Positions 44,546 through 56,465 are shown, counted from the first letter of the stretch. The stretch is DNA of 64,000 nucleotides from Elephas maximus indicus (GCF_024166365.1 NC_064834.1:52060001-52124000), one strand, 5' to 3'. Translations and numbers: made by a program. Notes: generated by a model from the letters alone, not told the origin.

Positions 44546-44555
44546 GTGGTGGTTG
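44529..44555. repeat. (GGT)n microsatellite
   Basis: GGTGGTGGTGATGGTGGTGG, at the tail of the SINE. Confidence 0.85.
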
Positions 44556-44832
44556 GGACCCTTTGAGAAGCACCTCCACTGCGGCTGCAACCCTTCCTGC
44601 CTAGGGAACAGAAGGGACAGCAACTGAGAGAAGTGGCTTTACCATTCCTTTGCCCGAATTTAAGAAGGTGAGGACTTTGAGGTCACTTTTGCCTGCCTAT
44701 TGTAATTTCACCTATTTTCTGAGGCCCAAATTCTACCTTCTTTAGAAAAACTTCTCTAAATAATAAGCCTATCTGATTTTTAGTCAGTTTGTAGCAATTT
44801 AATACTTTATCAAATTACATTCTTAGAGTTAC
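44556..44832. other. Unassigned DNA
   Basis: Nothing recognised. Confidence 0.3.
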
Positions 44833-44835
44833 TCC

Positions 44836-45052
44836 CTTGTTGTTGTGATTAGTTGCCACTGAGTTGATTCCGACCCATGGCGACCCCGCGTGGGCAGAGT
44901 AGAACTGCTCCATAGGCTTTTCAAGGCTGTGAAAGCAGATCCGGAAGCAGACCACCAGGCCTGTATTCCAAAGTGCCTCCGGGAGGCTTCGAATAGTCAG
45001 TCTTTCAGCTAGTAGTCCAGTGCTTAACCGTTTGCACCACCCGGGAACTCCT
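44836..45052 (-). mobile_element. AfroSINE variant (AAGCAGATC-type), nearly complete
   Basis: Antisense TTGTTGTGATTAGTTGCCAC, CATGGCGACCCCGCGTGG, GTAGAACTGCTCCATAGGC, AGGCTGTGAAAGCAG, CCACCAGGCCTG, GAGGCTTCGAATAGTC and CACCACCCGGGAACTCC. Best example here of the variant with an RTE-like GTTGTTGT terminus. Confidence 0.9.
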
Positions 45053-45076
45053 ATATTATCCCCTTAACAGGTTGTA

Positions 45077-45230
45077 GGAAACACTGGTGGTGTAACGGTT
45101 AAGAGCTACGGCTGCTAACCAAATAGACGCAGTTTGAATCTGCCAGGCGCTCCTTGGAAACCCTATGGGGCAGTTCTACTCTGCCCTATAGGGTTGCTAT
45201 GTGTCGGAATCGACTCGATGGCAATGGGTA
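45077..45230 (+). mobile_element. AfroSINE, short form
   Basis: AAACACTGGTGGTGTAACGG head, CTAACCAAATAGACGCAG, TTGAATCTGCCAGGCGC, GTCGGAATCGACTCGATGGC end. Confidence 0.92.
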
Positions 45231-45510
45231 ATGGATTGTAAAGGTCTTGAGGGCAGAAATCATGTTTTGCTTTTTAAAAATTTCCACCATGTCTAGCCTA
45301 GAGTTGAGAAAGTACCAGGTTAGGTGTTCAATAAGTGATTGCGTGATGGGAAAATTGAAAGGAAGAAACCATCGGGCTCCCTGAAGTTTCCTAACCTTCT
45401 TTCCAATTCAGAATACAGGAGACAATTGCGTTCTGTCTCCTCATTCTCAAATCAGAGGGCAGAGGTTCACCCAGGACATGGTATATTTTTTCTGACAAGA
45501 ACTATCCCGA

Positions 45511-45518
45511 ATGCAAAT
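45511..45518 (+). promoter_or_regulatory. Octamer motif ATGCAAAT
   Basis: Exact POU-factor octamer about 350 bases upstream of the candidate NF-Y box. Single 8-mers occur by chance; noted only because of its neighbours. Confidence 0.2.
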
Positions 45519-45858
45519 TAACTCTCAAAGCACTACAAAGGACAACCGGGAAAGCACAGCCCCTTCTAAATCCTCCCTGGGGACCAGCCTCTCCCTGTGT
45601 ATATGGCCTGTGTGTGAGTGTGAGTCGTGGTCGTGGCGGGAGGGGATAGGCAGGAGGGAGGAAAGAGAGACTCCATGCAGTGATTATGTGGAGGGGATTT
45701 GCTATGTCTCTTTTCCTCCCCTCCCCTTTCTTTCTTTGTCCTCTTTCTCCGTGTTCCTCTCTTTGTCCCCTTTTTCCTCGTCCCCTTCTTCTGCATTTGT
45801 CTGGGAGGATCCTGGAGTGTTCTTTTGATCGACTCAATCTTTCTCTGGCACTTGAGTT

Positions 45859-45869
45859 CTGATTGGCTG
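45859..45869 (-). promoter_or_regulatory. Consensus CCAAT (NF-Y) box, inverted
   Basis: CTGATTGGCTG is the reverse of CAGCCAATCAG, a full NF-Y consensus. An ACTTTAAGTA element lies near 45890, about 25 bases on, and the candidate exon follows. Promoter activity is inferred. Confidence 0.35.
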
Positions 45870-45919
45870 AAGGACTTAGAGGAAAAAAAAACTTTAAGTA
45901 GATAATCTCTTCTTTGGAA

Positions 45920-46156
45920 GTTTGGCAGCTCCATTTCACCTCCTCTTAACTCTGTTTGGGATCGCTTACCCACCAAGGAAGTTGGGGTTTGAGGAGAATT
46001 CCATCCCACTATCACTGAGAATACTTTGCCATCTTACTTGTCTGTCTCCCAAGTTTTTAGAATTTTCTCTCTCTCTTCCTCCAGAGGATTGTTTCTTATG
46101 GAGCCTTCTGTGTGCATCTTTCTTTTCACCTGTGTCCTTCAACTCAGCCACACCTG
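45920..46156 (+). CDS. Candidate first exon encoding a signal peptide
   Basis: If transcription starts near 45920, the first ATG met is at 46098. It opens MEPSVCIFLFTCVLQLSHT: a short polar start, a hydrophobic core (VCIFLFTCVLQL) and a polar end, as in a secretory signal peptide. A consensus splice donor (CTG/GTAAGT, GT at 46157-46158) follows, and unspliced reading stops at once (TGG TAA), which favours splicing. Alternatively a polypyrimidine tract and AG at 46083-46084 could begin a 72-nt internal exon. No partner exon or family was recognised; chance remains possible. Only 46098-46156 would be coding (19 codons plus 2 nt). Confidence 0.3.
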
Positions 46157-46159
46157 GTA

Positions 46160-47828
46160 AGTAACCTGGACTACTACATGGAACTGGGAATAGGTAAATG
46201 TATATACTATGTTGGAGAGAGCTCATCTTCTTTTCCAGAAATGGAGGAAGCCTTGGGATCCCTCCTGGAGAGGGCTCTTCCTAAATTTATGGCTGGTTTC
46301 AGTAAATTTTTAGTACCCCAACCAATAAAGGAACGGATTCAAAGATTTCCTGTTTTTATAAATTGCTATCCCACATGTAGTCCAAGTGGTTTGGGGGAAA
46401 ATGGAAAGTAGCCCTTTTTACCAAGTCCTGATGTCAGCATTTGTGGAAGAGAGATGGGTTCAAATCAAGTTCTACTGTGTGTTGAATCTGGTCATTGACG
46501 TGAAGCCTAGAAGCAAAATTACCGAGATCTTATTTTGTATCTTCTGCCTTTACTTTTATCAGAATATTCTAAGTAACTGCTCATATCCATATTATCATTT
46601 GCTGGATTAAAATTTTACTTGAGCTACTGAATTGGTACTGGGTTAACAAACATGTTTGAAAGCAAATATTTTAGAAATCTCAACTTCTCTGCAAATCTAT
46701 TTAATCATTAAATTTTTAAAGACTTCTGAGTTGCTCAGAAAAGAAGATAATATATGTGAGAGGTCTTTGTAAACTCTAACCATGACACAAATGATAGATG
46801 TGCTTATCATCATTCTCATTTAGCTCTTGGAAAACACCACTGTATATCTTCACACATTAAAGTACATGGAAATGTTAACAAGCAGGGACACAATAACAGA
46901 TTCTGTATGACTTGGGAGATGCATGTTGCTAGGGATTTGAAGTTTGCTCCCAATTCACATATAAGTGCAATCTCTCTCTTCATCATTTCTCACTTTAACC
47001 ATTTATTTAACCAAGATATGAATTTAATTGCTACATCAGCTCTTGAGGAAGCAAGAATAGGAATTTCTTTGTTGAAATCAGCCTCCCGTGCTAATTGAGA
47101 GTGTATTCTTATCATAAGTGAGTACAGCCATCTTTTTTAGAGAGTTGATAAGAAGTATGTCAAATTAATGCAACAATTTGCAAGCTAATGCAACAATTTC
47201 CAACATTTCTGACTATACACTGAACCACCAAATAATTAGTCAATTTTTAACTGGCATTTTAATTAAATATTTCGATGTTAAAAAAAAAAAACCCTCTCTT
47301 CTCTCCTCTGCATGAGAACAAAAAGACAAAAGGGAGAGGAGACTATTTCAGAGCATTTCCACTGATGTTCATGGTATTCTTCAGCTGATTCAGTATCAGC
47401 AAAAGAGAAACACGAGATTCCTTTCTCCAGTCACCAGGGCAGTGTGAAGAATTGTTCTATAAAAAATACCTTTACTGTGTGTTCCCTTCCCTGCTGGAGG
47501 GGGTCATGTTCATTTCATTCTGATACTGACACAGCCACACTGAAAGGTGGCTGGTTGCTTGTCTGTCCAAATTCAAGTGTCTGGATTCAAAAAGAAAAAA
47601 GAGAGTGAAAGAAAGTTCTAATTTAAAAACAGGGTTTTATGAACCCCTTCTCGCCTTGCCTGACTTTGAGGAGAAAATGAAAAATCTGAATAATGCAATT
47701 GGATTTTAATTGATTTTTGTCCTCCGTAAGCTCCAATTGGAATTAAACGTTTACACGCTGTCAAGAGTCTGGTTTTAGTAGCTTTTGAAAACAATTTTCA
47801 AATTTAACATTAAATCTTGATTATTCAT
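46160..47828. other. Unique DNA, repeat-poor
   Basis: No recognisable repeats apart from an A-run at 47280-47291. No further exon could be called by eye. Confidence 0.35.
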
Positions 47829-47862
47829 GAGTTGGAATCGACTCAATGGCAGAGTTTTTTTT
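47829..47862 (+). mobile_element. AfroSINE 3' terminal fragment
   Basis: TGAGTTGGAATCGACTCAATGG followed by T/A tail; only the RTE-like last ~30 bases are present. Confidence 0.7.
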
Positions 47863-48370
47863 TTATTTGGATTCTTATAATGAAACTGTCAGGGTTTTGC
47901 ATAAGGTGACCTTCCTCTTCATGCCAACCAAAGAAATTTGACCAACTGCAGCCTTTGAGATGTTTCTCTTAATATTTCGTTATCAACCTTTTATCTAAGG
48001 ACCTCAAAATCACTTAACAAATAGAGAACCTGCCTGAAATGACTGTCTAAAAGAGTCTGTCAACAGAAATTCCTATGCTTAAAAGGACAGAGTAATGACG
48101 TTCACTTGCAATACACAGTTTGAGTAGGTAAATTACTACCAAAATAATGGGAGGGGGAGCATTCTCCAGTTTCTTCCTGCTGGGATTCTTCTATGGAAAA
48201 TTATCCTTAAGTAACTTAAAAAAAGAACAACTTTTTTTTTAATTTGTTTTTCTTAATTCTAAAAAAGAATGGAAATACATGATAGAGCCATGCAGATGAT
48301 GGTTGTTAATAGTGGCCAGAGATGAGCCAATGTGATTTTTCATTTCTAATCCACTTACTCATCTGGAGTG
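47863..48370. other. Unassigned DNA
   Basis: Nothing recognised. Confidence 0.3.
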
Positions 48371-48371
48371 A

Positions 48372-48592
48372 AAACCAAAAATCAAACCAGTTGCCATCAA
48401 GTTGATTCTGATTCATGGTGACCCCGCGTGTGCAGAGTAGAACTATACTCCATAGTGTTTTCAAGGCTGTGACCTTTCAGAAGCAAGGAGATCATCAGGC
48501 CTGTCTTCCAAGGCACCTCTGGGTGGATTCGAACCACCAGTGTTTCCACTAATAGTTAAGTGAACTGTTTGCGCCGTCCAGGAAGCATCTGG
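48372..48592 (-). mobile_element. AfroSINE variant (AAGCAGATC-type)
   Basis: Antisense AAACCAGTTGCCATCAAGTTG, GTGACCCCGCGTGTGCAG, GTGACCTTTCAGAAGC, AGATCATCAGGCCTG, CACCTCTGGGTGGATTCG and a diverged head near 48592. Confidence 0.88.
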
Positions 48593-48599
48593 AGTAAAC

Positions 48600-51500
48600 A
48601 AGCCTACAGCACATATTTCCTTAACTGTTGGCCTCCAGATGATGTCTCCTAACGATACCGGGTCTTGCCCAATCCTGTCCATTTCTCACTCTATCTTTGT
48701 TTATCTCAACCATCAAAGAAGAAAGATGTACTGGGACACAGAGGAGCAGTGACACTGCTCTCATTCTTCAGCAGAGACCACTACCTCTACTTCTTTCCAA
48801 AGTCCTGAAGTAGGGATATGTAGGGTCAGTTTCTCTTTTGCAGTAGAACAAGAATTTATTTGAAATCTTCAGGTTTTAAAGCAGTTTTTGAAAAATGCCA
48901 TCCCTTGGTTCTTTACATTTCTGTTTTTAGAGCTACTTTTCCACAGCTCTTGAAATTGCGACTGATAATGATTATTGGAACCCCTGATGAGGGAGGTACT
49001 CAGTTATTGTAGGGAACGCTTTGAATCCCTATCTTCACCAAGCATTATCTAGAGGTAAAATAATTGTTTTCCACATATATGTGATACTATTTTTCAAATG
49101 TATATTGTAAACAAGAAAATATGAACTCACTTAAAAAGGATTGAATTCATGGTAGTTTTCCGTCATATTAAATTTTTGGCATATTGAGTTTTTCCTGCTC
49201 ACAGATATAAAAAGAACAATTACAGTCAAGTGAGGATCCACTAAGCTTGGCTGCATTAGAAAGGGGTCCTCGTCCTCACAGAGGCTGGGAATCCCTGAAG
49301 TTAAACAAAAAGTAAGCCCTTTGGAACCTGGCAAGCAATATGCCAATATAGAAGATTCACATACTGCTTAACCGCCCTGGTCCATATGTGTGGTCCATAC
49401 AAAAAGCCTGGGCTTCCTGAAGTAATTCTGGGGAGGAGTAGGTTAGCAGCTGCTGTGTAGGAAGTTTTTCAGAAGGCTTTAGACATGACCAGGGAAGTTT
49501 AATTCCGTGTTTAGCCATTGATTTCCTCATCAAGCCCTGGGTGTTTACTTTCAGAGTCTCTATTTCTCCTGCAAGGATTTATTACAGCGAAATCTGTAAG
49601 AGCTGGAACTCGATGGGTCTGCCTTGTTTTTCCAGGTCTCCCAAGTTTTCCGCCTTTGACAGAGTACAGTCTAACCAATTTTCTATCGCTCTCTATTAGT
49701 GGAAAATATTCGAGTTTTCCTTCTCTGGCAGGTTTCTGCCTTACCCAGATTTCAGCTTTTTCAGTTTTCCTGTATTATTGTTGTTCACAAAGGCTATGAG
49801 GTTCTGGGAAGAGACTCTTCATTACAGCTTTTCTTATGATACCAGCTCATGTAAGCGGTAAGGATGGTGCTCCCAGGTCCCTCTTCATTTGTGTGTGTGT
49901 GTGTGTGTAGTAATATGACACAAAGAAGGATCTTCTTTCTGTGATATTATATGTTGATAAATGGGGTATAAAAAGGACCAGAAGAAAAGGCGCTTTAATC
50001 CGTGGAAAGAGGTGATTTTTTTTCCCTTTTCTCAGCTAGGCCAATTGGTTTAATGCTTCTCTGTATTGGGTAATGCTATTCCCTCTTGGGGCTATTAATA
50101 AAATCCTTTTCCCTGGACTCCCTTGACTCTTTTCTATCTCCATCAGAAAGGCAGAGGAAAATTCATAGGGCTTAGACAGTGAGGTCAATACAATTTTTCT
50201 TAGGATAAGCCTTTCTTTTTCGGAAAGCAGATTTTTTTATTATTATTATCAGGTAGAAGACCAGGCTAGGTTAACAGCTGGGGAAACTCTGAGCTTGGTT
50301 CACATAAATAACTTTCCCCATTGCTTCCGTTTGAAATATGCCTACACCCTGAGGGCCTCTCAAAAGAAACTACCGTCTACTTTGGACAGACTCTCCAGTC
50401 TCATTACAAGCCAAACTTTTATGGCTTGTTTTTCTCAATCTTTATTGTAGACCCCTGTTATTGATCATATCATTTCTCTGTATGCCTCTTAGGTCAGGGC
50501 TTCCTCCGGGCCAAGAGGAATTCAGACCTTAAGGGGATCATTTAAATTCACCATTATCTGACCAGTCCAAATTCACTTTTTTTTAATAGGCAGTTTTCCC
50601 AACTTCAGCACCCTCCTGTAGCAGCATATATGAGTCTATGTCCCACTAACACTCTCCAAGTGGGCCAATAGTTTAGTCTTTCTATGCAACTTCATAGATG
50701 AAATTCTTATATTCTCCAGGCCAAGATTAAACCTTCCTGCATAAGGAGACATTCCCCCCCTCCCCCATTCAAAACTGCAATTCCGTTTTCCTACCATAGA
50801 GCTCAGTCCTTTTCCCTTGCTCAGGCTCTTCAGGTTCATTGTAAAGAAGACTTTGAAGTCTTCAGCCACCACCAATATCCAGGATAATAAATAAAACCAA
50901 TAGATTGGCCAGATTACCCTGTCTGGCATTTTTCACGTTAGTCCAAGGTGTCTGGTAGAACCCAGACTGCATAGATGATTGTTTCCAGAGCATTCTGTTT
51001 GTTTTTAAATTTTTATAATGTGGACAATTTCACTGACAAAGTGAGAGAGATGACTGTATATAACCAATCCCCATTGTTCACCTTCAGCAGTTATCAACCC
51101 CTGGCCAATCTTGTTTCATCTATACTTTCTGTAGCATTTAACTGCATGTATTTCTCTTAGCCTAATTCCTCCAAATAATACCAAAGCTCAAATAAGGAGG
51201 AAAAGCATCGGAAAGGGAGTCTCCTATCCTGTGTCTGAGAGATGTAGAGTCACTAATGAAAACGAGTCCTTGGGAACATCATACGGATGTGACTGCCCTT
51301 GAGGGAAGTAATCAAGTATACAAATTATTTTTTAAAAAATTCATCCAAATACATGTTTGAGTTTATTTCCATTTGAGCTGTGGCTGGCTAGTAAAGCCAA
51401 CAGAAATTGATGGCTGGGCCAGATTGAGGACAAACAATTTTTACCATCCATATGGATTTCGTTCCATTAAGTACTGAAAACAGTACTAAAGTGCTGAAGT

Positions 51501-52060
51501 CTGCCAATTGTACTCCTTGAACTGTCCATCTAGTTATTTTATAGGATAATTCTTTACAGTTACTATGTACACCTATCTTCTTGACCCTGAAATAAACTAG
51601 TATACCATCCATCAAGGCAACTGAAAACATGAATATCTTCTAAAGCCTATACTACAGAGAAGAAGGTAAAAAGATTAGAAAGCAAGACAAAATCCACTGC
51701 CTCCATAGTGATCCTGGAAGAGGTTCAGGCAATCCCAGGCTTTCTGGGAATAGTGGCTTGAGCTGTTCCTTAGCAGCTTTCACTTAGAGACCAAGGAAAG
51801 GAGGGTGAGTACAGCTATTCCCAGTTAGAGAGTCCTCATTGAAATGCTAAGTGCTGAAGTGCTTTTTTTGTAGCTCAGCATTTCTCAGCAGTGCTTGCTA
51901 CAATACACAAAGAAGGAAGGAAATGAGGCCAAGGAAAGACAAAAATATCCTGGGATACAGATGAATTATCAGTGTCAGGAGGAAAGATTTTCCCTTGAAA
52001 ATCAGTGATTTGCTTGGGAAGGAATCTCCTTGAGTTTGTTTTGCAGAGATCCATGGTACC
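48600..52060. other. Unique DNA, no recognised recent repeats
   Basis: About 3.4 kb with no AfroSINE, RTE or L1. Open frames at 49518-49799, 50636-50929 and 51388-51630 lack start, splice or composition support and are not called. Old diverged repeats may be hidden. Confidence 0.35.
49889..49910. repeat. (GT)n microsatellite
   Basis: About 10 TG units. Confidence 0.95.
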
Positions 52061-52073
52061 CAGTTGCCACTTA

Positions 52074-52290
52074 AAAAAAAAAAAAACCCCAAACCAAACT
52101 CGTTGTTGAGTTGATTCTGACTCATAGCGACCCTAGGACAAAGTAGAACTGCCCTATTGGTTTCCAAGCCTATAAATCCCTGTGGACACAGTCTGCCACA
52201 TCTTTCTCCTGCAGAGCAGCTAGTGGGTTCAAACCGCCAACCTTTTGGTTAGCAGCCAAGTGCTTAAACCACTGCACCAGCAGGACTCCT
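52074..52290 (-). mobile_element. AfroSINE, long form, with TSD
   Basis: Antisense A-run, AACCAAACTCGTTGTTGAG, AAGTAGAACTGCCC, spacer CAGTCTGCCACATCTTTCTCC, GGTTCAAACCGCCAACC and CACCAGCAGGACTCC. The 12-bp near-duplication AGTTGCCACTTA / AGTTGCCCCTTA is at 52062-52073 and 52291-52302. Confidence 0.93.
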
Positions 52291-52302
52291 AGTTGCCCCT
52301 TA

Positions 52303-53750
52303 GACCTATTATATGGTCTTTGCCAATAATTGTTCAACAAGGGCTGGATTTGAGATAGTGTGGGATTTTAGTATACATTTTAATATAAGGGCTATTACTA
52401 AAACTGACACACTTGTTTATTTTGGCCAGCTGTTTTACCAGATTTTTTTTCTTCATATTTTAGGGCACTGAATTGCAGCATAGAAAATTCATATTTACAA
52501 AAAACATTTTAAAAATTCTTTACAGGGCTCGTTTTGAGGAAAGGGATAGAATTTAAATCGGTGTAATACATATGGGGATATGACCATAGGTACACAGTAA
52601 TTTTTCCTTTTATACCCATCTTGAAAATGCATTCGTTGGGCTTCAATCGCCATCACAACCATTTCTCTGCTTTTTTCTTTTATTTTCAATGCCCTAGTCC
52701 TCCAATGAGTCTACATTTGCTGCTTTTGTTTGATAACTTTTCACGTCTGTAATCTGATAGAGCTCTCCCCTGATATTGCCTTTGTTCTCTCTTGACAAAT
52801 GATTTAGTAGGAGAAATGTGTCTTTGAATTTCTGAAGACTTCCTTTTCTTCAAGACTTCTGCTATCTTCTGCCTTCTACTTCCTAATCTCTTCTCCTAGC
52901 TAAATAGAAAAGAGCCAGATTTCAACTATTTAGAACAGACAAGATTAGTCACACTGTTCATCCTTGGGAAAAAAAAATGCATTTTAAACTTAACTCTCTC
53001 TAATTGCGGAATGAGTTGTTCCTAGTTTAAATACCCTCTGGTATTGTCAGAGAAGAGGGGTGAAGACATTTTTTGGACCCTTAAATAAACTAGTAGAGCA
53101 TCACAGGCTGTTAGTATATGTAATTGTGTGTGGATATGTGTACACATGGATGTGTTTTCTTGTGCATGTGTGTTTTGTGGGTCAGCTGTTGTGAAGAAGT
53201 AAGAGTGGCAAGGAGTCTCACTCACAAAGAGCTGTCTTTGGGCTCTTCCCTACACAGGCATCTTACAACTTTTGTGGGGTGAAAAGACACTGTTAGAAGC
53301 TCATTTTAAGAGGAAGTTGCTTCATTGGGGTACCTTCTAGCTACAGCCCCAGGAAGCTCCCCTACTCTAGACCCTCTCCTTAACCTTTTTGCCTCCTTTT
53401 TCCTGGAGCCCCCCTGTGTCAAAACTCCAGATGGAGAGGAGAGGACATACAGTCTACATTCATTCACTATTACTTCTCTCCCCTGGCCATCACCCCAGAT
53501 TATAGGAACCAGACTACATCTCCCGGAGTAGGCAGCTAGAGCCTCAGGACCCAGAGAAGTTTCATGGACAATGAAAAATTGGGTTAAAGGTTAGGGAGAA
53601 GCTGAACATGATACTCAAAGGCTGTAGGGAAAGTGAAGAGAAGGAGAACAAAGGAGGAGATCAGGGGGCATTAAGAGGAAAATCTTGGGCATGGAGTGGA
53701 AAACATCAAATTCTGGGGATGTGTATGCCAAACCGTTGCTTCTTTTTGAT
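52303..53750. other. Unassigned DNA
   Basis: A TG-rich patch lies at 53118-53175. No gene or repeat was called. Confidence 0.3.
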
Positions 53751-53751
53751 A

Positions 53752-54095
53752 ATTTATTGTTTTTGTTGTTGTTGGAAATATACACAGCGGGACGTACACC
53801 AATTCAACAATTCCCACATGTTAAATTCAGTGACACTAATCACATTCTTCAAGATGTACAACAATGTTCACCCTCCTTTTTCAAATTGTTCCTCCCTTAT
53901 TAAGGTAAGCTCACTGCTCCCTAAGTCTCCTTCTGACCTTTTGAGTTGCTGTTGTCAATTTGACCTCATATAGACAAGTTCTTTAAAAGAGCACAATGCT
54001 CAAAGGAGGTATTCCTTACTAATTAAGCTAAACTATTTTTTTTTTATCATTAGGTTTAAATAAGACTTTAGGGGATATTTTTGGTTTAAAGCTTA
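53752..54095 (-). repeat. L1 3'-UTR-type fragment, antisense
   Basis: GGAAATATACACAGCGGGACG, CAATTCCCACATGTTAAATTCAG, CATTCTTCAAGATGTACAAC, GTTGCTGTTGTCAATTTGACC and AAAAGAGCACAATGCTCAAAGG. The first half is shared with 31965-32146. Confidence 0.5.
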
Positions 54096-54480
54096 AGCCA
54101 AACTTTTGCTTTTTTAAAATATGTGTGCAGGAGGGAGAAGGGGAATCCTCACCTAAGCCTATCAGTGCACACCTGGCAAACTAGCGAGGCTAGCCAGAAG
54201 AAGCTTAGTGCATGAAACTGAGCTGCTTCCTGGGAAAGATCTCTCCTACTGAGGGGAGAGGGAGTCCAGCACACAAACTTGACCTAGTAACAAGGTTCTA
54301 GTCATGCAATGGGAGAAGTAAGTTTGAGTATAGTATGGTGCTTGGCACTCCTGCTCCAGTGCCCATCTGTGCCTTAGGTTGTCCCTAGAATTGAATCAAG
54401 CTGTATTCTCACCATGGCTTGTAAACTGAACCATATAATGCAATTTGGTATAGGCCACCTCCTGGGCTCTGCTAGTGTAA
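54096..54480. other. Unassigned DNA
   Basis: Nothing recognised. Confidence 0.3.
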
Positions 54481-54483
54481 AGA

Positions 54484-54673
54484 GCCATGGCTGTTGAGTC
54501 AATTCCATAAAGACTGTATAGGACAGAGTAGAACTGCTCCATAGAGCTTCCAAGGCTGAAACTTGGCAGAAGCAGACTGTCACGTCTTTCTCCTGTCTAG
54601 TGGCTGGTGAGTTTGAACCACTGACCTTTAGGTTAGCAGCCAAGCACTTAACCACTTCACCACTAGGGCTCCT
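54484..54673 (-). mobile_element. AfroSINE, long form
   Basis: Antisense CATGGCTGTTGAGTCAATTCC (with a small deletion), GACAGAGTAGAACTGCTCC, GCAGACTGTCACGTCTTTC, GTTTGAACCACTGACC and CACCACTAGGGCTCC. Confidence 0.9.
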
Positions 54674-54773
54674 TTAGTTTGGAGAACCACCTCAAAATAG
54701 GTAGAAAGGGTTGAAACTAATTGGAGAGTAGCTTAAACCCCTAGTTCACTATTAGACATAACTGACAGAGAAT

Positions 54774-54937
54774 AAAAAACTAAGGAACCCATTACTATAG
54801 AGTTGATCGTGACTCGTAGCAACCCTATAGGACAGAGTAGAACTGCCCCATGGGGTTTCCAAGGAGCAGCTGGTGGATTTGAACTGCTGACCTTCTGGTT
54901 AGCAGCCGTAGCTCTTAACCACTGCACCACCAGGGCT
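54774..54937 (-). mobile_element. AfroSINE, short form, 12-bp TSD
   Basis: Antisense GAACCCATTACTATAGAGTTG, GACAGAGTAGAACTGCCCC, GATTTGAACTGCTGACC and CACCACCAGGG. The perfect duplication CTGACAGAGAAT is at 54762-54773 and 54938-54949. Confidence 0.94.
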
Positions 54938-55122
54938 CTGACAGAGAATGGGACCATGTAATTTTCTGTGAACTTCCTAAGGTAAAAGAATGATGTAAAC
55001 ATCTTGAAATGGTATCAGGTGAAGAAGATTCGAAAATTAGTGTGTATGGATCTATGGATAATAAATGTTAGGTTAAAAAAAAAACATAAATAAGCAAACA
55101 AAAAAAGAAAGGTGGAGACTTT

Positions 55123-55533
55123 CTGCTATGGATTATGTCCCCCTAAAATATGTGTTGAAATCCTAACCCCTATACCTGTGGAAGTAATCCCATTTGGGAA
55201 TAGTGTTTTCTTTGTTATGTTAATGAGACCATATCAGTGTAGGGGTGTGTCTTAAACCTGCTCACTTTTGAGATATAAAAAGAGCAGATTAGGCACAGAG
55301 AAGTAAGCACAAACCAAAGGGAAGACATTTGCTGCGTGGAAATTCCCAAAGAGTCGAGGAATGCTGGGTCTATAGAAACTGAAAGAGATCTTCCCGCAGA
55401 GATGACAGAGAGCCTTCCCCTAGAGCCAGTGCCCTGAATTTGGACTCCTAGCCTCCTAAACTGTGAAAAAATAAATTTCTACACTTTAAAACCACCCACT
55501 TGTGATATTTTTGTCATAGCAGCACTAAGAAAC
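55123..55533 (+). repeat. LTR-like dispersed repeat, copy 2
   Basis: CTGCTATGGATTATGTCCCCC, AATATGTGTTGAAATCC, TTATGTTAATGAGACC, GTGTCTTAAACCTGCTC, GAATTTGGACTCCTAGCC, GTGAAAAAATAAATTTC, CAGCACTAAGAAAC. It shows the uninterrupted site corresponding to the AfroSINE in copy 1 (ATCAGTGTAGGGGTGTGTC). Confidence 0.65.
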
Positions 55534-55539
55534 TTCCAA

Positions 55540-56465
55540 AGAGCTAAAAGAGAAGCTGTGGCACTTGTATTTGGTTGATCCAAAGGCCCTACCCTCCTGT
55601 CCCAACTCCCTAAGAAAATTTTTTACTGGCAACCAGGCTGAGTATGGAATAGGCAATTCGGCAGCCAGTACAGCCCATGAGAGAAACTGCATAATGCTGA
55701 AGGCTATATGGTTCAGTTTACAGATAAAAGAATTTTGAATTATAGCTAGATCATGGCACCAAACTGTTGCAAAGTTAGTTGGTCCCTAGACCATAGAAAC
55801 AATGGGAAAATGACATAAAGTATATAGGGCTCTGCTTTAGAGCTTACCCACAGCCTCAAAACTCCTAATGCATCTGTATCTGTGGATAGCTGTTTAACAC
55901 ATCGAAAAGATATTTAGTCATGAAGAGAATAGCAAAGACACACACTAAAAGGAAAAAAAAAAAAACCTGAAAGTTGCATATAAGTGTTGATATTAGAAGG
56001 AGTGTGGCAGAAGGTATGAATGAAGACAAGGACAAAAGTACTCAGTTCGGCTAACCATCCTAGATGGGAGCAAGTGACAGCAGGAGCTATTTACAGGGAA
56101 ACATTATTGTGAGAGCTCAGAATGCAAGACAGAGACACACAGAGAGAAATACACCTCTGGTCACTATCTAAAATTCTTATTGCTTGTAAATTAACTTGGT
56201 AAAAGGATAAAGTGGCATAGAAGCTTGTAGGAAGAAGTATTCACCACAGGGTGAGTTAAAGATTCACTTCAGAATTGGTGACAAGAGTGTGGAGGTGGTC
56301 TAAGAATTTAAGTTAATAGCAATGGCATTAAAGACTTTTGTGAGTGGAGGTAGTTAGCATGCTTCCTAGAGGACAGGTGGCCTCTGGACAAAGACTCAGA
56401 ATCCTTGAAGACACGATCTATTCCCTAAAATATTTTATTCCTATGGGGAAGGCATGAGCAAATAA
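55540..56465. other. Unassigned DNA
   Basis: Nothing recognised. Confidence 0.3.

Noticed and set aside
45502..46015. Two overlapping 145-149 codon open frames on the minus strand, rich in K, R and E
   Set aside because: They arise from the pyrimidine-rich + strand tract around 45700-45800. There is no start context, no conserved motif, and neighbouring frames are also open.
53608..53973. 121-codon open frame on +
   Set aside because: Its second half lies in an antisense L1 3'-UTR-type repeat, and the first half has no coding signs.
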